Of a DNA stretch of 64,000 nt, positions 34,358-44,063 are shown in pieces. Position numbers and translations under genes: made by a program. Numbering within the stretch: position 1 is the first letter of the stretch; every line of letters begins with the position of its first letter. Source of the stretch: JACRLW01 sp050181465 (lineage in GTDB: Bacteria; Planctomycetota; UBA1135; UBA2386). The stretch covers positions 78,579 through 142,578 of the forward strand of contig JBFXDD010000009.1 in NCBI GenBank assembly GCA_050181465.1, written 5' to 3'. Below the pieces are notes generated by a model. The model ran no database searches. It had not been told where the DNA came from and worked only from the letters and a program-made list of their open reading frames with translations.

Positions 34358-36406
34358 TCAGCGGATCTGCGGCAGCAGCCGCGCGCGGAGGCTCATCCAC
34401 TGCGGGTCGAAGGTGGTCTCGAAGTAGAGCGCGGAGAAGGTGCGGAAGAGTGCGTGCATCTCCGCGTAGTTCGCGCGACCCGCTGCGGTGGCCTGCGGCC
34501 GTTCCGTCGTCCATCGATCACGCATGCGCTTGCCGATCTCGGCGTCGAAACGCTCACGCTCCTTCGAGGACAAGGACGAAGGCGTGCGATAGGCGGGGAA
34601 CAGGTCGCGGAGCACCTCGCGTTCGAGAGTGGGGCGAATGCCCACCATCCATGCCGCGTCCGGCTCCGCCGAACCGCTGTCGGCGAACGACAGATAGTCC
34701 TCGGCCACGCGCACCAACGCGTCGCCGTGGAGGTATGCAAAGCCGTTCAGCCGATCCGACATCTCACCGCTGAACACCTCATAACCGGGCAGCGTCATCA
34801 AGTGGTTGGCGTTGAGCCGCGCATCGACCATGCGCTTGATCAGCGGCCCCGAATTGCCGACGACGAAGAAGCTGCCGTACAGCAGCAACGCGATCTCGCC
34901 CGTCGAGGGAATGTTCGGGTTGACCAGCTCACGCGCCGCGTCGCCACCCGCACCACCCTGCACCGGCAGGTCGTACGCACTGCTGAATCCGAGTGTGGAT
35001 GCATTCAGGGTCAGGAACGGAATGAGATCCTCGACCTTGTTGCGGAAGCGCGGGTCGACCCAGAACACCCACGCGACGTGGGGCGCCGGCGACGGTTCGA
35101 AGGTCTCGATGGGCTTGCCCTTGTCGTCGACGCCGATGTCCATGCGTGGATGGAACACGAAGCCCACGCGCTGGAGCAGCGCAGGCCGGATCGAGTCGAT
35201 CACGTGACCGAGGCTGTCGAACTTGCCGGTCTTGCGGATGACGCCGTCGATCTCTCGCCGCAGCTCCGGCTCGATCGCCTGGATCATCTCCTGCAAGAAG
35301 TCTCCGGCCGGCACACGCAGCGCCGCCGCAGCGCAAGCCGTCGACGGCACCATCGAGAGGAAGGGATTGAGCCACTCGCGCCGCTCCTGTGCTTCCGCCC
35401 GGAAGAATTGGTTCTGGAAACCGCTGTGCTTGTTGCGGTTCATGTCCACCCGCCCGAGCAGACTGAGCGAACCTTCGTCGAAGATCAGCGCTCCGGAGAG
35501 GAATCGCCAGCCCGACAGGTTGAGGAACGATGCCAGGACGCGCTCGGTCAGATCGGTCTGGTGCTTGGGATCGGGCCAGTTGTCGTCCCACGACGTGATC
35601 CCGAACAGGCGATCGGGTCGCGCATAGAGTTCGATGGCGTTCGGGCGAACCTGAGTGCGTTCCTGCCAATCCTTCAACGCGGGCTCGATGAACTCACGGT
35701 ACTCGGCGGACCCGCCGAAGGATTCGCCGCCGCGCGCAGTGCGGGCCAGTTCGAGGGATCGCTCGAGAAACGTAGGGTCGTTGGAGACGATGACGCAGTC
35801 CAGCCAGCGCGCGACTTTCAGCGGCGCGGCGCCGTCGGACTCGACCGTCATCACTCCGTCGTCACCGCGAGCGATCCGCGTGCCGCCGGCTGCGATCTTG
35901 TCCCGGACGCTCTGCCACTCGAGCAGCCCCCACGCGAACCGCACCTTCCAGCTCACCCGGAGGTAGACGCAGAAGCCGGTGGTCGCGTTCGGTCCGCCGT
36001 CCAGGCGGCCCGCGATCACGACCTCGCGACCCAGGACATCGCCGAGTAGATCGACCATCCCGCCCGAGTCGTCGCGCACCCGCGCCGCGAGTTCGCGCAC
36101 CTGCTCGAGCGAACGGCCGATGCCCGCATCGCGCAGGAGAGCGGAGAACCGAGGGCCCCGCTGGAGGTCCGCCATCGCTTTGGTCGTTCCGACTTCGGAC
36201 CAGAAGTGCGGCTCGGGGAAGTCCCGGAAGTCACCGTCCAAGTCCGTCTTGCGCGCGAAGTAGTCGGTGTCCGTGGGCACCAATTCGCGGATGTCCGTGA
36301 GGGATCCCTCGAACGGATTGAAGATGAAGGCCAGCACGAACAGGAGCCCGAGCACGACGATCAGGCCGAGCACGATGCCGGTGATCTTCCAGAACTTGCG
36401 TCGCAT
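34358..36406 (-). CDS. Large membrane-anchored protein of unknown function
   Basis: A 682-residue protein with a single N-terminal membrane helix (ITGIVLGLIVVLGLLFVLAF, residues about 7-27) and a large outer part. It contains PTDTDYFARKTDLDGDFRDF near residue 45, a Gly/Asp-rich region, and several beta-strand/helix stretches without a recognisable catalytic motif. The layout recalls DUF3352-type proteins, but I cannot assign it. ATG 36406 (MRRKFWKITG) places Lys/Arg just before the helix; the upstream in-frame extension is not protein-like. Divergent from the aminotransferase, with 268 bases between. Confidence 0.65.
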   Translation of the reverse strand: MRRKFWKITGIVLGLIVVLGLLFVLAFIFNPFEGSLTDIRELVPTDTDYFARKTDLDGDFRDFPEPHFWSEVGTTKAMADLQRGPRFSALLRDAGIGRSLEQVRELAARVRDDSGGMVDLLGDVLGREVVIAGRLDGGPNATTGFCVYLRVSWKVRFAWGLLEWQSVRDKIAAGGTRIARGDDGVMTVESDGAAPLKVARWLDCVIVSNDPTFLERSLELARTARGGESFGGSAEYREFIEPALKDWQERTQVRPNAIELYARPDRLFGITSWDDNWPDPKHQTDLTERVLASFLNLSGWRFLSGALIFDEGSLSLLGRVDMNRNKHSGFQNQFFRAEAQERREWLNPFLSMVPSTACAAAALRVPAGDFLQEMIQAIEPELRREIDGVIRKTGKFDSLGHVIDSIRPALLQRVGFVFHPRMDIGVDDKGKPIETFEPSPAPHVAWVFWVDPRFRNKVEDLIPFLTLNASTLGFSSAYDLPVQGGAGGDAARELVNPNIPSTGEIALLLYGSFFVVGNSGPLIKRMVDARLNANHLMTLPGYEVFSGEMSDRLNGFAYLHGDALVRVAEDYLSFADSGSAEPDAAWMVGIRPTLEREVLRDLFPAYRTPSSLSSKERERFDAEIGKRMRDRWTTERPQATAAGRANYAEMHALFRTFSALYFETTFDPQWMSLRARLLPQIR

Positions 36407-36674
36407 CGATCGAAGAGGGGTAGTCGGTCCCACGCGGCCACCTGCGCACGCGGGCACGTTCCAGGGGCGGCCAAGCTACCCGATGGCCCGAGCAGTTTTG
36501 GTCGACAGCTTTCGACGGCTGCCTCCGAACATGTCTCGGCCGGTCGCCGCCGCGCACAGGGACTCGTCACTCGGACGATCTCGCCCCGCTCGATCTTCCC
36601 TGGACTCTCCGCGCGGCGCTTTGCGTTGCGCGCCCGCCAGTCGACCGCTCCAATCCGCCGCCCGCTCCGCCGCG

Positions 36675-37856
36675 ATGACTGCACTGACTCCGAGCACGCG
36701 CGCCCGCGCTGTCACCGATTCGATCACCCTCGCGATCACTGCCCGTGCGCAGGCGATGCGCGCTCAGGGGACATCGGTGATCTCCTTGGCCGCCGGCGAG
36801 CCGGACTTCCCCTCACCGGACTCCGTCTGCGAGGCCGGCATCGCGGCCATTCGCAACGGCCAGACCCGCTACACGCCCGCGCCGGGAATGCCCGACGTCC
36901 GCGCCGCCGCAGCCCACTGGTTCCGGCGGCATTTCGGACTCGAGTACACCGCGAGTCACGTGATGGTGACCGCCGGCGCCAAGCCGGCGCTGCTCCTCGC
37001 GCTGATGACGCTGTGCGAAGACGGCGATCCCGTCTTGCTGCCGGCGCCATTCTGGGCTTCCTACACCGATCTCGTCGGTCTCGCCGGCGGCCGTCCGGTC
37101 GTGCTGCCGGCCGTCCCGGAGCAAGGCTTCATCCATTCCGGCGCCCAGGTCGGCGCAGCGATGGATGCCTCCGGAGCTCGCGGGGTCATGCTCAATTGGC
37201 CCAACAACCCATCGGGTGCGGTTCCGACTCGGGAACAAGTAGAGAGCGTGGTGGCGGCAGTCGTCGCCCGCGACGGCTGGATCATCTCCGACGAAATCTA
37301 CGCCCGCTTGATCTACGACGGCCTCACGCACTGGTCGCCTGCGTGCGTCCCCGGAGCGATGGAACGCACGCTCGTCGTCAACGGCGGCACGAAGAGCCAC
37401 TCGATGACCGGCTGGCGAGTCGGATTCTTGGCCGGCCCGCAAGGGATCATCGAAGCCGCAGGACGCGTGCAGAGCCAGGCGATCGGCAACACCTGCACCA
37501 TCAGTCAGCGAGCGGTACTCGCCGTCTGCAACGAGTCCAACGACGAAGAGGTGTCGCGGCGTATCGCTGCCTATGTCGCCAGGCGCGAGCGCATGGTCGA
37601 ACTGGTACGCGGGATTCCCGGCCTGACGATGTCCAAGCCGCAAGGTGCGTTCTACGGGCTCATCGACGCTCGCGAAGTCTGCGCACGACGCGGCATGACG
37701 GACATTGGAATCGCCGAGTCGCTGCTCGAGGAAGCGCACGTCGCTGTGGTACCGGGCACCCCCTTCGCGATCGAAGGCTTCCTTCGGCTGAGCTATGCCG
37801 CTGCGATGCCGGACATCGAAGAGGGCATTCGCCGCATTTCGCGCTGGCTCGCGTGA
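36675..37856 (+). CDS. Class I/II PLP-dependent aminotransferase (aspartate aminotransferase-like)
   Basis: A 393-residue fold-type I aminotransferase. Substrate and cofactor motifs in order: VISLAAGEPDFPSPDSVCEA, RYTPAPGMPDVRAA, the Asn in LNWPNNPSGAVPT, SDEIYARLIYDG, the PLP-lysine region VNGGTKSHSMTGWRVGFLAG, and the C-terminal Arg in GFLRLSYAAAMPD. It is of the AspC/PatA Ibeta type, most likely aspartate or prephenate aminotransferase. Its stop codon is directly followed by repeat copy B. Confidence 0.9.
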   Translation: MTALTPSTRARAVTDSITLAITARAQAMRAQGTSVISLAAGEPDFPSPDSVCEAGIAAIRNGQTRYTPAPGMPDVRAAAAHWFRRHFGLEYTASHVMVTAGAKPALLLALMTLCEDGDPVLLPAPFWASYTDLVGLAGGRPVVLPAVPEQGFIHSGAQVGAAMDASGARGVMLNWPNNPSGAVPTREQVESVVAAVVARDGWIISDEIYARLIYDGLTHWSPACVPGAMERTLVVNGGTKSHSMTGWRVGFLAGPQGIIEAAGRVQSQAIGNTCTISQRAVLAVCNESNDEEVSRRIAAYVARRERMVELVRGIPGLTMSKPQGAFYGLIDAREVCARRGMTDIGIAESLLEEAHVAVVPGTPFAIEGFLRLSYAAAMPDIEEGIRRISRWLA

Positions 37857-38042
37857 CCCAGCCCGGACCATGCGTGAACGCCTGCTGCGATCGCCACAAG
37901 TCGCGCCCGGCGGCGTCGCTATGTCGGCTCCTCCCTGGCAGCGTAGCTACGGCTACGCTTCGGTCATCGACCGACGCAGCTCCTTGCCTGGCATCGACCT
38001 GCGGCGATCTCGCGACGTCGATCACGAATAGTCCGGGCAGAC
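37857..38042 (+). repeat. Interspersed palindromic repeat, copy B (186 bp)
   Basis: Same orientation as copy A. It begins at the base after the aminotransferase stop and ends one base before the ATG of the exonuclease gene, so it is the whole intergenic region. Its central hairpin AGCGTAGC-TACG-GCTACGCT (8 pairs) is perfect. It leaves no Shine-Dalgarno site for the next gene. Confidence 0.88.
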
Positions 38043-38043
38043 C

Positions 38044-39102
38044 ATGACCGCCGATGCATATCCGCTGCTCGACTCGTTGGCGCAGGTCGGCGATCACGAG
38101 GGCGGTCAAGCGAGCGCGTTCGCACTGCTGCGGCGACTCGAGCGGCGAAAGACCGCTCAAGGGCAAGACTACTTCGACGTCGAGATCCAGGACGCTACCG
38201 GCACGATCGGCGGAAAGATCTGGTCAGACAGCAAGAAGGCATTCGAGGCTGCGACCGAGTTGCGCCCCGGCACGGCGGTCAAGATCGGCTTCAAGGTGAC
38301 GCGCTACCAGGGCTCGCTGCAGATCACCGCACAACTGCTTCGCGCCGTGAAGACCGAAGATCACGGATTCGAACCGACCAGGGTCTACGGTGCGGTTCCG
38401 GATTGGCTTCGCGGTCGCACCTGTCGTCACCTGATCTTCGACATCGAGACGGTGCCGGATACCGAGATCCGGGACATGCCGCCCACGATCGTCAAAGCGC
38501 TGACCGAGTTCAGCAAGCGCAAGGACGTCGACGAGTCGCTCACTCGCGGACTCTCGCCGTTCTTCGCCAAGGTCGTGTCGCTCGCTTTCGCCGACGGCGA
38601 CGGCGATGCCGAGACACCGATCGAAGTCCTGGTCGTGCCGCGCAGCGAGGCCGAGCGCGACACCTTGCCCGCGTGGGCGCACGCCGTGACCGAGCCGGAG
38701 CTACTGCTGACCTTCTGGGCTCTCGCCGCGCTCGCCGATTGCGTGATCAGCTACAACGGCTTCGGCTTCGACGTGCCGTTCCTGGTCGGGCGCAGCCTGG
38801 TGCACGGCATCCCGGCGCGCGTGGACCTGTTGTCCCAGCGCTACAAGCTGCGCCCCCACCTCGACCTCCTCGACATCCTGGGCCAACGTGGCCGCGGACC
38901 GTCGAATCTCGACGTCGTGTGCTGGGCACTCGACATCGAGAGCCCGAAGGACGAGATGGACGGCTCGATGGTCGCCCCTGCATACGAACGCGGACGAATC
39001 GCCGACATCGCGACCTACAACCGCGAAGACGTCCGTGCCACGCGCAGTGTCTTTCGGCGCGTGCGAGACCTCGTGCTGCGATTCCGCACCGACTGGAGCT
39101 GA
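38044..39102 (+). CDS. OB-fold plus PolB-type 3'-5' exonuclease fusion
   Basis: A 352-residue protein. Residues about 20-110 form an OB-like nucleic-acid-binding domain of the YhaM type (KTAQGQDYFDVEIQDATG; GTAVKIGFKVTRYQGSLQI). Residues about 125-345 are a predicted PolB-like DnaQ-fold exonuclease with acidic motifs HLIFDIETVPD, ISYNGFGFDVPFLVGR and ATYNREDV (DEDDy set). Probably trims single-stranded DNA or RNA ends. The start ATG lies one base after a repeat copy. Confidence 0.75.
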   Translation: MTADAYPLLDSLAQVGDHEGGQASAFALLRRLERRKTAQGQDYFDVEIQDATGTIGGKIWSDSKKAFEAATELRPGTAVKIGFKVTRYQGSLQITAQLLRAVKTEDHGFEPTRVYGAVPDWLRGRTCRHLIFDIETVPDTEIRDMPPTIVKALTEFSKRKDVDESLTRGLSPFFAKVVSLAFADGDGDAETPIEVLVVPRSEAERDTLPAWAHAVTEPELLLTFWALAALADCVISYNGFGFDVPFLVGRSLVHGIPARVDLLSQRYKLRPHLDLLDILGQRGRGPSNLDVVCWALDIESPKDEMDGSMVAPAYERGRIADIATYNREDVRATRSVFRRVRDLVLRFRTDWS

Positions 39103-39140
39103 GCGCCGTCGACGACTCAGAATCTCCGGTCGCCCTCCGC

Positions 39141-40502
39141 TCACAGCCGCAACGCGTTCTCGGTTCCAGCCGGGAGATGGGACAGGCAGATCTGCTGGAT
39201 CTTGCGGCGCGCGTCGAGATCCGTCTCCGACACGAACACGTAGAGCTTCCACAGTCGTGGATAGGAGTCTCGCAGATCGCGCAGACGCGGGATTCGACCC
39301 GCGAACTGCTCGAGCGGCGCGAGCGACCCGGAAGACTGCGGAAACCGGACCAGAGTTCGAGCCTCCTTGAGCTGCATCCGGCGCGCGGGGCAATACATCA
39401 CGACGTCGACCTCGCGGCCGAGACTCGAGCGGACTTCGCGTTCGACCGTTCGCTCCCAGTCGATGCGAGGTCCCGGTTCACCACGACGAAACCACTTCGC
39501 GAGGATTTGATCCTGGACGGCTTCATTGAGGTACGCAGGCAGGACCAACGCGCGCTTGAGCAACTGCCGACTCCGGAATCGGCGCACGAAACGCGCCATT
39601 CGTTCGTTCTGCTGCTGGTCGCCGAAGTCGATCTGCTCGAGCGAGAGCAAGAGCGACTCGTCAGTCGCTCGTTGCAGATCCTCGGCGCGAAGCTTGCCCG
39701 CCCGCATCGCCGATTCCACCAGTCGCGAGAGCAGAGCGCCCGCGGCGATCTTGGCGTGGTGGTAATACACCCGCTCGCTGAAGTGATAGCGGATCTCGAG
39801 AACGCGCAGCAACTCGGTCGCGATGTCTTCCCGCAGCATCCCCTGCTTCTCGCAATCGACGAACAATCGCCCGGATTCTCGGTCGATACGAAAGTAGTTC
39901 CGCACTCGATCGTCGTAGCTCAGCGCGAGACCGGTGAAGTACGCATCTCGCCGCAAGTAGTCGAGCAGGTCCGCATCGATCGTGTCGGAGAGAAGCTGCC
40001 GTTGGAACGGTACGGCCTCACCGTCGCCCGCGAGGATGGCGAGAACCTCATGCGCCACCCCCAACTCCCGCAGCACATCGCCGATCTCGCCTTGTAGCAA
40101 CGCCGCCCGGAAGCGAGCGGGCTCGTCGTGTCGCTCGAAGAGACCGGTCTGATCCTCGAGATTGTGGCCGTAGGGCACGTGCGTGACGTCGTGGAGCAAC
40201 GCGGCGAAACGCAGCACGCGACGTTCCTCGACGCTCACCGACCGACATGAAGAGGACTCCAGTTCGGCATGCCGACCGATCGCATCGAGCAACCGATCCA
40301 TGACGTGGACCGTGCCGAGCGCGTGGTCGAAGCGAGTATGCGTCGCGCCGGGATAGACGAGGTTTGCGGTGCCGAGTTGCTTCACCCCTCGCAGTCGCTG
40401 GAACGCCACGGTGTCGATGATGCGAAGCTCCTCCCGCGTGAGCTCGATGTCACCGTGCACCGGATCTCGGACGATCGCGCCACCGCGCCTGCTGGAGGTC
40501 AT
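39141..40502 (-). CDS. HD-superfamily phosphohydrolase (SAMHD1/dGTPase-like)
   Basis: A 453-residue protein of the COG1078 group: RDPVHGDIELTREELRIIDT, FQRLRGVKQLGTANLVYPGA, and THTRFDHALGTVHV. The metal-binding HD motif is LLHDVTHVPYGHNLED, with a later Asp in DTIDADLLDYLRRDAYFTG. Related enzymes are dNTP triphosphohydrolases. Predicted substrate is a nucleotide; not fixed. ATG 40502 (MTSSRRGGAIV) is used because the frame further upstream is not protein-like. Its start lies 34 bases from the kinase gene, which is on the same strand upstream. Confidence 0.85.
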   Translation of the reverse strand: MTSSRRGGAIVRDPVHGDIELTREELRIIDTVAFQRLRGVKQLGTANLVYPGATHTRFDHALGTVHVMDRLLDAIGRHAELESSSCRSVSVEERRVLRFAALLHDVTHVPYGHNLEDQTGLFERHDEPARFRAALLQGEIGDVLRELGVAHEVLAILAGDGEAVPFQRQLLSDTIDADLLDYLRRDAYFTGLALSYDDRVRNYFRIDRESGRLFVDCEKQGMLREDIATELLRVLEIRYHFSERVYYHHAKIAAGALLSRLVESAMRAGKLRAEDLQRATDESLLLSLEQIDFGDQQQNERMARFVRRFRSRQLLKRALVLPAYLNEAVQDQILAKWFRRGEPGPRIDWERTVEREVRSSLGREVDVVMYCPARRMQLKEARTLVRFPQSSGSLAPLEQFAGRIPRLRDLRDSYPRLWKLYVFVSETDLDARRKIQQICLSHLPAGTENALRL

Positions 40503-40536
40503 CCCGCGCGACGATACCACCGCGAGCAGCACGCTC

Positions 40537-43500
40537 TCAGTGGTCGCCGAACTTGGACAAGACCGGATCGGCTTGCACGACTGCCCAGTCGAGACCTGCG
40601 TTGATCGCAGCCTGCAGCGCCTCACGCCCGACCGCGAGAACGGCAGCGCGATCCGACGCGACGTCGAGCTGATCGGCGAGGAACCTGACGACCGTCTCGA
40701 GTCCGCTCTTGCGACCGTCGAGCCAACCGACGACGTCACGCGCCGCCGCAGTCAGGCCGACCCAATCGTCTGCCGCGACCAGCGACTCCATCCACTGCCG
40801 ACCGGTCTCGAGGACTCGCTCCGCAGACTTGTCCGACGGCGCTTCGCGCAAGGCGCCCGCGAGACACGCCGCGACCTCACCGCGTGCCTTCGCCACCGCT
40901 CCCTTGTCTCCAGCGACTTGCTCGAGTTCGGCGAGGATCGCCCAGGTGCGGGCGCGCATCACACTCATCATCGAGGGGCTCGCACCGCCGCCCCCGCGGC
41001 GGGCGAATTCGTCGCCCGACTCCATCGCCAGGCGAATCGCATCGCGGCCGCGGCGCAGGATGCGCTGCCGCTCGGGGTGCTCCGCCAGGTAGTCACTGAC
41101 CATGCGGGCGCACAGGCGGGCCAACTCGTTCCGGCCGGCCCAATCCTCGTTCGCCGCCAGACCGAGATACTCGTCCAGCAGCGAATCGACCGGCGCCAGA
41201 TTGCCGACTTGCGCGTGGGCAAGGACGAGTTCAGCGATGATGGCGCGACGCCGCTGGAACCACAGATTCCTCGAGGATGCTGCCGACTGGAGCAACTCGT
41301 GCTCCGCGAGGGCCGGCTCGAGCAGTTCGATCGCCGCCTTGCCGTCGCCACGCCGCCGCGCGGAGGCGGCCAGCCGCGAGCGAATCTCGACGCTGCGCTC
41401 CTGCACTGCGACGGTACCGGGCTCGTCGTGCAGGATCTCGCCGGCGAGTCGCAGGGCCTCTTCGAGAGAGCGAATCGAGTCGGGGCTATCGATCGATTCG
41501 TCGAGGAGTGCATCGAGTCGGTGAAGGTCCATCCAACGGGAGCGCTCGCCGTCGTGATCGACCAGCCGTGAACGAAGCGCCTCGAGTATCGCGCGAGCTC
41601 GATCACGTGCGGCTCGCGCCTTGTCCATGTCGCCCTGAATTCTCTGTCTGGCGCCCTCGACGTTGAAGTGCGCCGTCGACAGCTGGACGTCAGCCGCTAC
41701 GCGAAGTCCATCGACATCGTCAGGGGCGAGGGAGTGAACCTTGTCGCAGTCGACCTCGGCTGCCGCCAGCGTCGCGAGAGCCTCGGCAAAGCGCCAGTTT
41801 CGAAGCAGGGCGTTGGCTTTCGCGAGCCGGGTCCTCGCCAGGCCCAGGCGATAGGCGACGACCTGGGGGTGATCCTCGACGAGTTGGACGTAACTCGCCT
41901 CGCCGTCGTCGAGCACCCCGAGGACCTGCGCGTACGAGTCGCACGCCGCGAACAGCGCCCCGATCTCGCCGGCGACGACCGCCAAACGCCAGCGCGCCGC
42001 TGCATCCTGCGTCGCTTGATTGGCCCGCCGCCAGTCCGCGAGCAGGAGATGCATGTCCGGAACCGCCTCTTCACGACGGCCGAGATCGAGTTGCAGCCGG
42101 GCCTTCGCGCAGCGAGCCGTCAGATCGAGTGTCGCACCCTCGCGAATCGACTGATCCTCCGGAAACGGACGCGCAAGCTCGACGGCTTCGCTTGCGACGG
42201 CGAGAGCATCCGACTTCGAACGCCGATCGAGAATCCCGGATCTGGCGAGCAGAACGCGCACGAGGCCGGCGACCGGTTCCCCGGAGTTCGGCATCGCATC
42301 ACTGCGAAAGATCTGCTCGGCACGCGCCAGAGTGTCCTCGGCGGCCTGCGTCCAGCCCTTGCGTCGTTGACAGTCGGCGAGGGTCAGCATGCCACGGCCG
42401 AGCAGTGCGGGGCTCAACCCGCCGGCTGGAAGCGACACCGCGCGGCCGATCCCCTGCTCGAGAGCGCTGATCGCCGCGTCGTGCCGACCCAACTCGGCGA
42501 GCATTCGACCCTGACGGATCTGCGCGTCCGCCACTCGCGGCAGCAGCACCGGATCGACGATGTCGCTTCGCTGCAGGAAGCGCTCGTAGAACTCGACCGA
42601 ACGCTCGAGCAACTTCGCGCGGACCTCCGTCAGGTGCGGAATGTCGAGGAGGTCGAACTCGCCGACTTGCACCAGCTCACTGACCGCGGCCATCGCGTCG
42701 CGAAGCGAATCGCGCGATCGCCGCGAACTCGCTGCTGCGTCCCGCCAGAACCAGGCGCTGGTGACCAGCCCGATCGAAATCGCACCGATGACGGCAACCG
42801 ACGCACCGGCGAGCAGACGATTGCGGGCACAGGCCTTTCGGAGGCGATACCAAGTGCTCGGCGGCCCGGCCTCGACCGGCTCGTTGGCGAGGTAGCGCCG
42901 CACATCTTGCGCCAACTCCGCGACCGTGCTGTAGCGTCGATTGCGATCCTTCTCGAGCGCGCGCAGCGTGATCCAGTCGAGTTCGCCTCGCAACTGGCGG
43001 CGCAGTCCGGAGATATCCGTTCGCCGCTGCTGTGCCGCTTGCACGCTCGATTGCCCCAGACTCGTCAGTCGGGTGCTCGGCGTCGGCGGATCGACCTCGC
43101 TGAGCACGCGTGCAACGTGTTCGCCGCGGAATCGCTCTCGTGGAATCGGCAAGGCTCCGGTCAACATCTCGTACAGCACGACGCCGAGGCTGTAGACATC
43201 GCTACGAGTGTCGACATCGAGCGACATCGATGCCTGTTCCGGACTCATGTACTCCGGAGTGCCGACCACGATCCCCGGCATCGTCAGCAGAGTCGCTGAG
43301 GCGCCGATTCCGCTCAGGGACTTGGCGACCCCGAAGTCGATGACCACTGGCCACGGCTCGCCGTCGCGATCCACGACGAGGATGTTGGATGGCTTGAGGT
43401 CACGGTGGACGATGCCCTTCTGGTGCGCGTGCTGCACCGCGTCACAGATGCGAGCGAACAACGCGGCACGCTCACGGGTCGTGAGCTGCCGCTCGTCGCA

Positions 43501-43974
43501 GTAATGGTGGAGCGGCCGCCCGGGCACGAACTCCATCGCCAGGTAGGGTCGGCCGTTCTCGGTTGCGCCGGCGTCGAACACGCGCGCGATCCCGGGATGG
43601 TCCAATACCGCCAGCGCCTCCCTCTCGAGCGCGAACCGCGCAAGGACCGCACGCGAGTCCATGCCCCCGCGCAGGACCTTGACCGCGACCCGCCGGCTCA
43701 GGGGTGAGCGCTGTTCGCACAGGTAGACCGTGCCCATTCCTCCCGAGCCGAGCTTGCGCAGCACTCGATACGGCCCGATGGCATCGGGCGCGTCCGGCTC
43801 CTGCAAGAGGCCTGCATCGCGCAGACTGGCGACCCGCTGCCGCACGGACTCGGCCAGGGTGCCGGCCGCCTCGATCTCGCGATCGAGGGCGGCGTCGCCG
43901 CCCTCCTCGTAGGCAGCGACGCACCGTACGACGATCTCGTACAGTTCCGAGGAATCACTGCCGGGAGTAGTCAT
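40537..43974 (-). CDS. Membrane Ser/Thr protein kinase with C-terminal TPR-like region
   Basis: A 1,145-residue PknB-type kinase. Kinase domain (about 70-360): LGSGGMGTVYLCEQRSP, VAVKVLRGG, HRDLKPSNILVV, and VIDFGVAKSLSG; the activation loop leads to GTPEYMSPEQA. A single membrane helix (LLAGASVAVIGAISIGLVTS) near 420 is followed by about 700 residues of Ala/Leu/Arg-rich helical repeats, likely TPR-like. The kinase is cytoplasmic and the repeats probably extracytoplasmic. It is divergent from an ECF sigma gene 89 bases away, a common pairing in Planctomycetota. It probably phosphorylates that sigma factor or its targets (inference). Confidence 0.88.
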   Translation of the reverse strand: MTTPGSDSSELYEIVVRCVAAYEEGGDAALDREIEAAGTLAESVRQRVASLRDAGLLQEPDAPDAIGPYRVLRKLGSGGMGTVYLCEQRSPLSRRVAVKVLRGGMDSRAVLARFALEREALAVLDHPGIARVFDAGATENGRPYLAMEFVPGRPLHHYCDERQLTTRERAALFARICDAVQHAHQKGIVHRDLKPSNILVVDRDGEPWPVVIDFGVAKSLSGIGASATLLTMPGIVVGTPEYMSPEQASMSLDVDTRSDVYSLGVVLYEMLTGALPIPRERFRGEHVARVLSEVDPPTPSTRLTSLGQSSVQAAQQRRTDISGLRRQLRGELDWITLRALEKDRNRRYSTVAELAQDVRRYLANEPVEAGPPSTWYRLRKACARNRLLAGASVAVIGAISIGLVTSAWFWRDAAASSRRSRDSLRDAMAAVSELVQVGEFDLLDIPHLTEVRAKLLERSVEFYERFLQRSDIVDPVLLPRVADAQIRQGRMLAELGRHDAAISALEQGIGRAVSLPAGGLSPALLGRGMLTLADCQRRKGWTQAAEDTLARAEQIFRSDAMPNSGEPVAGLVRVLLARSGILDRRSKSDALAVASEAVELARPFPEDQSIREGATLDLTARCAKARLQLDLGRREEAVPDMHLLLADWRRANQATQDAAARWRLAVVAGEIGALFAACDSYAQVLGVLDDGEASYVQLVEDHPQVVAYRLGLARTRLAKANALLRNWRFAEALATLAAAEVDCDKVHSLAPDDVDGLRVAADVQLSTAHFNVEGARQRIQGDMDKARAARDRARAILEALRSRLVDHDGERSRWMDLHRLDALLDESIDSPDSIRSLEEALRLAGEILHDEPGTVAVQERSVEIRSRLAASARRRGDGKAAIELLEPALAEHELLQSAASSRNLWFQRRRAIIAELVLAHAQVGNLAPVDSLLDEYLGLAANEDWAGRNELARLCARMVSDYLAEHPERQRILRRGRDAIRLAMESGDEFARRGGGGASPSMMSVMRARTWAILAELEQVAGDKGAVAKARGEVAACLAGALREAPSDKSAERVLETGRQWMESLVAADDWVGLTAAARDVVGWLDGRKSGLETVVRFLADQLDVASDRAAVLAVGREALQAAINAGLDWAVVQADPVLSKFGDH

Positions 43975-44063
43975 CTCGAGGGAGGTGCTTCCAAGGATAG
44001 CCCATCCGTCCCACGATGGGCCGAGCACGCCTCGATCCGAAGCTACACTGCGTGAAGATCGCG

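Noticed and set aside
41668..43299. A 543-codon open frame opposite the Ser/Thr kinase gene
   Set aside because: Shadow frame; its peptide lacks any domain pattern, while the kinase gene covers the whole region with clear motifs.
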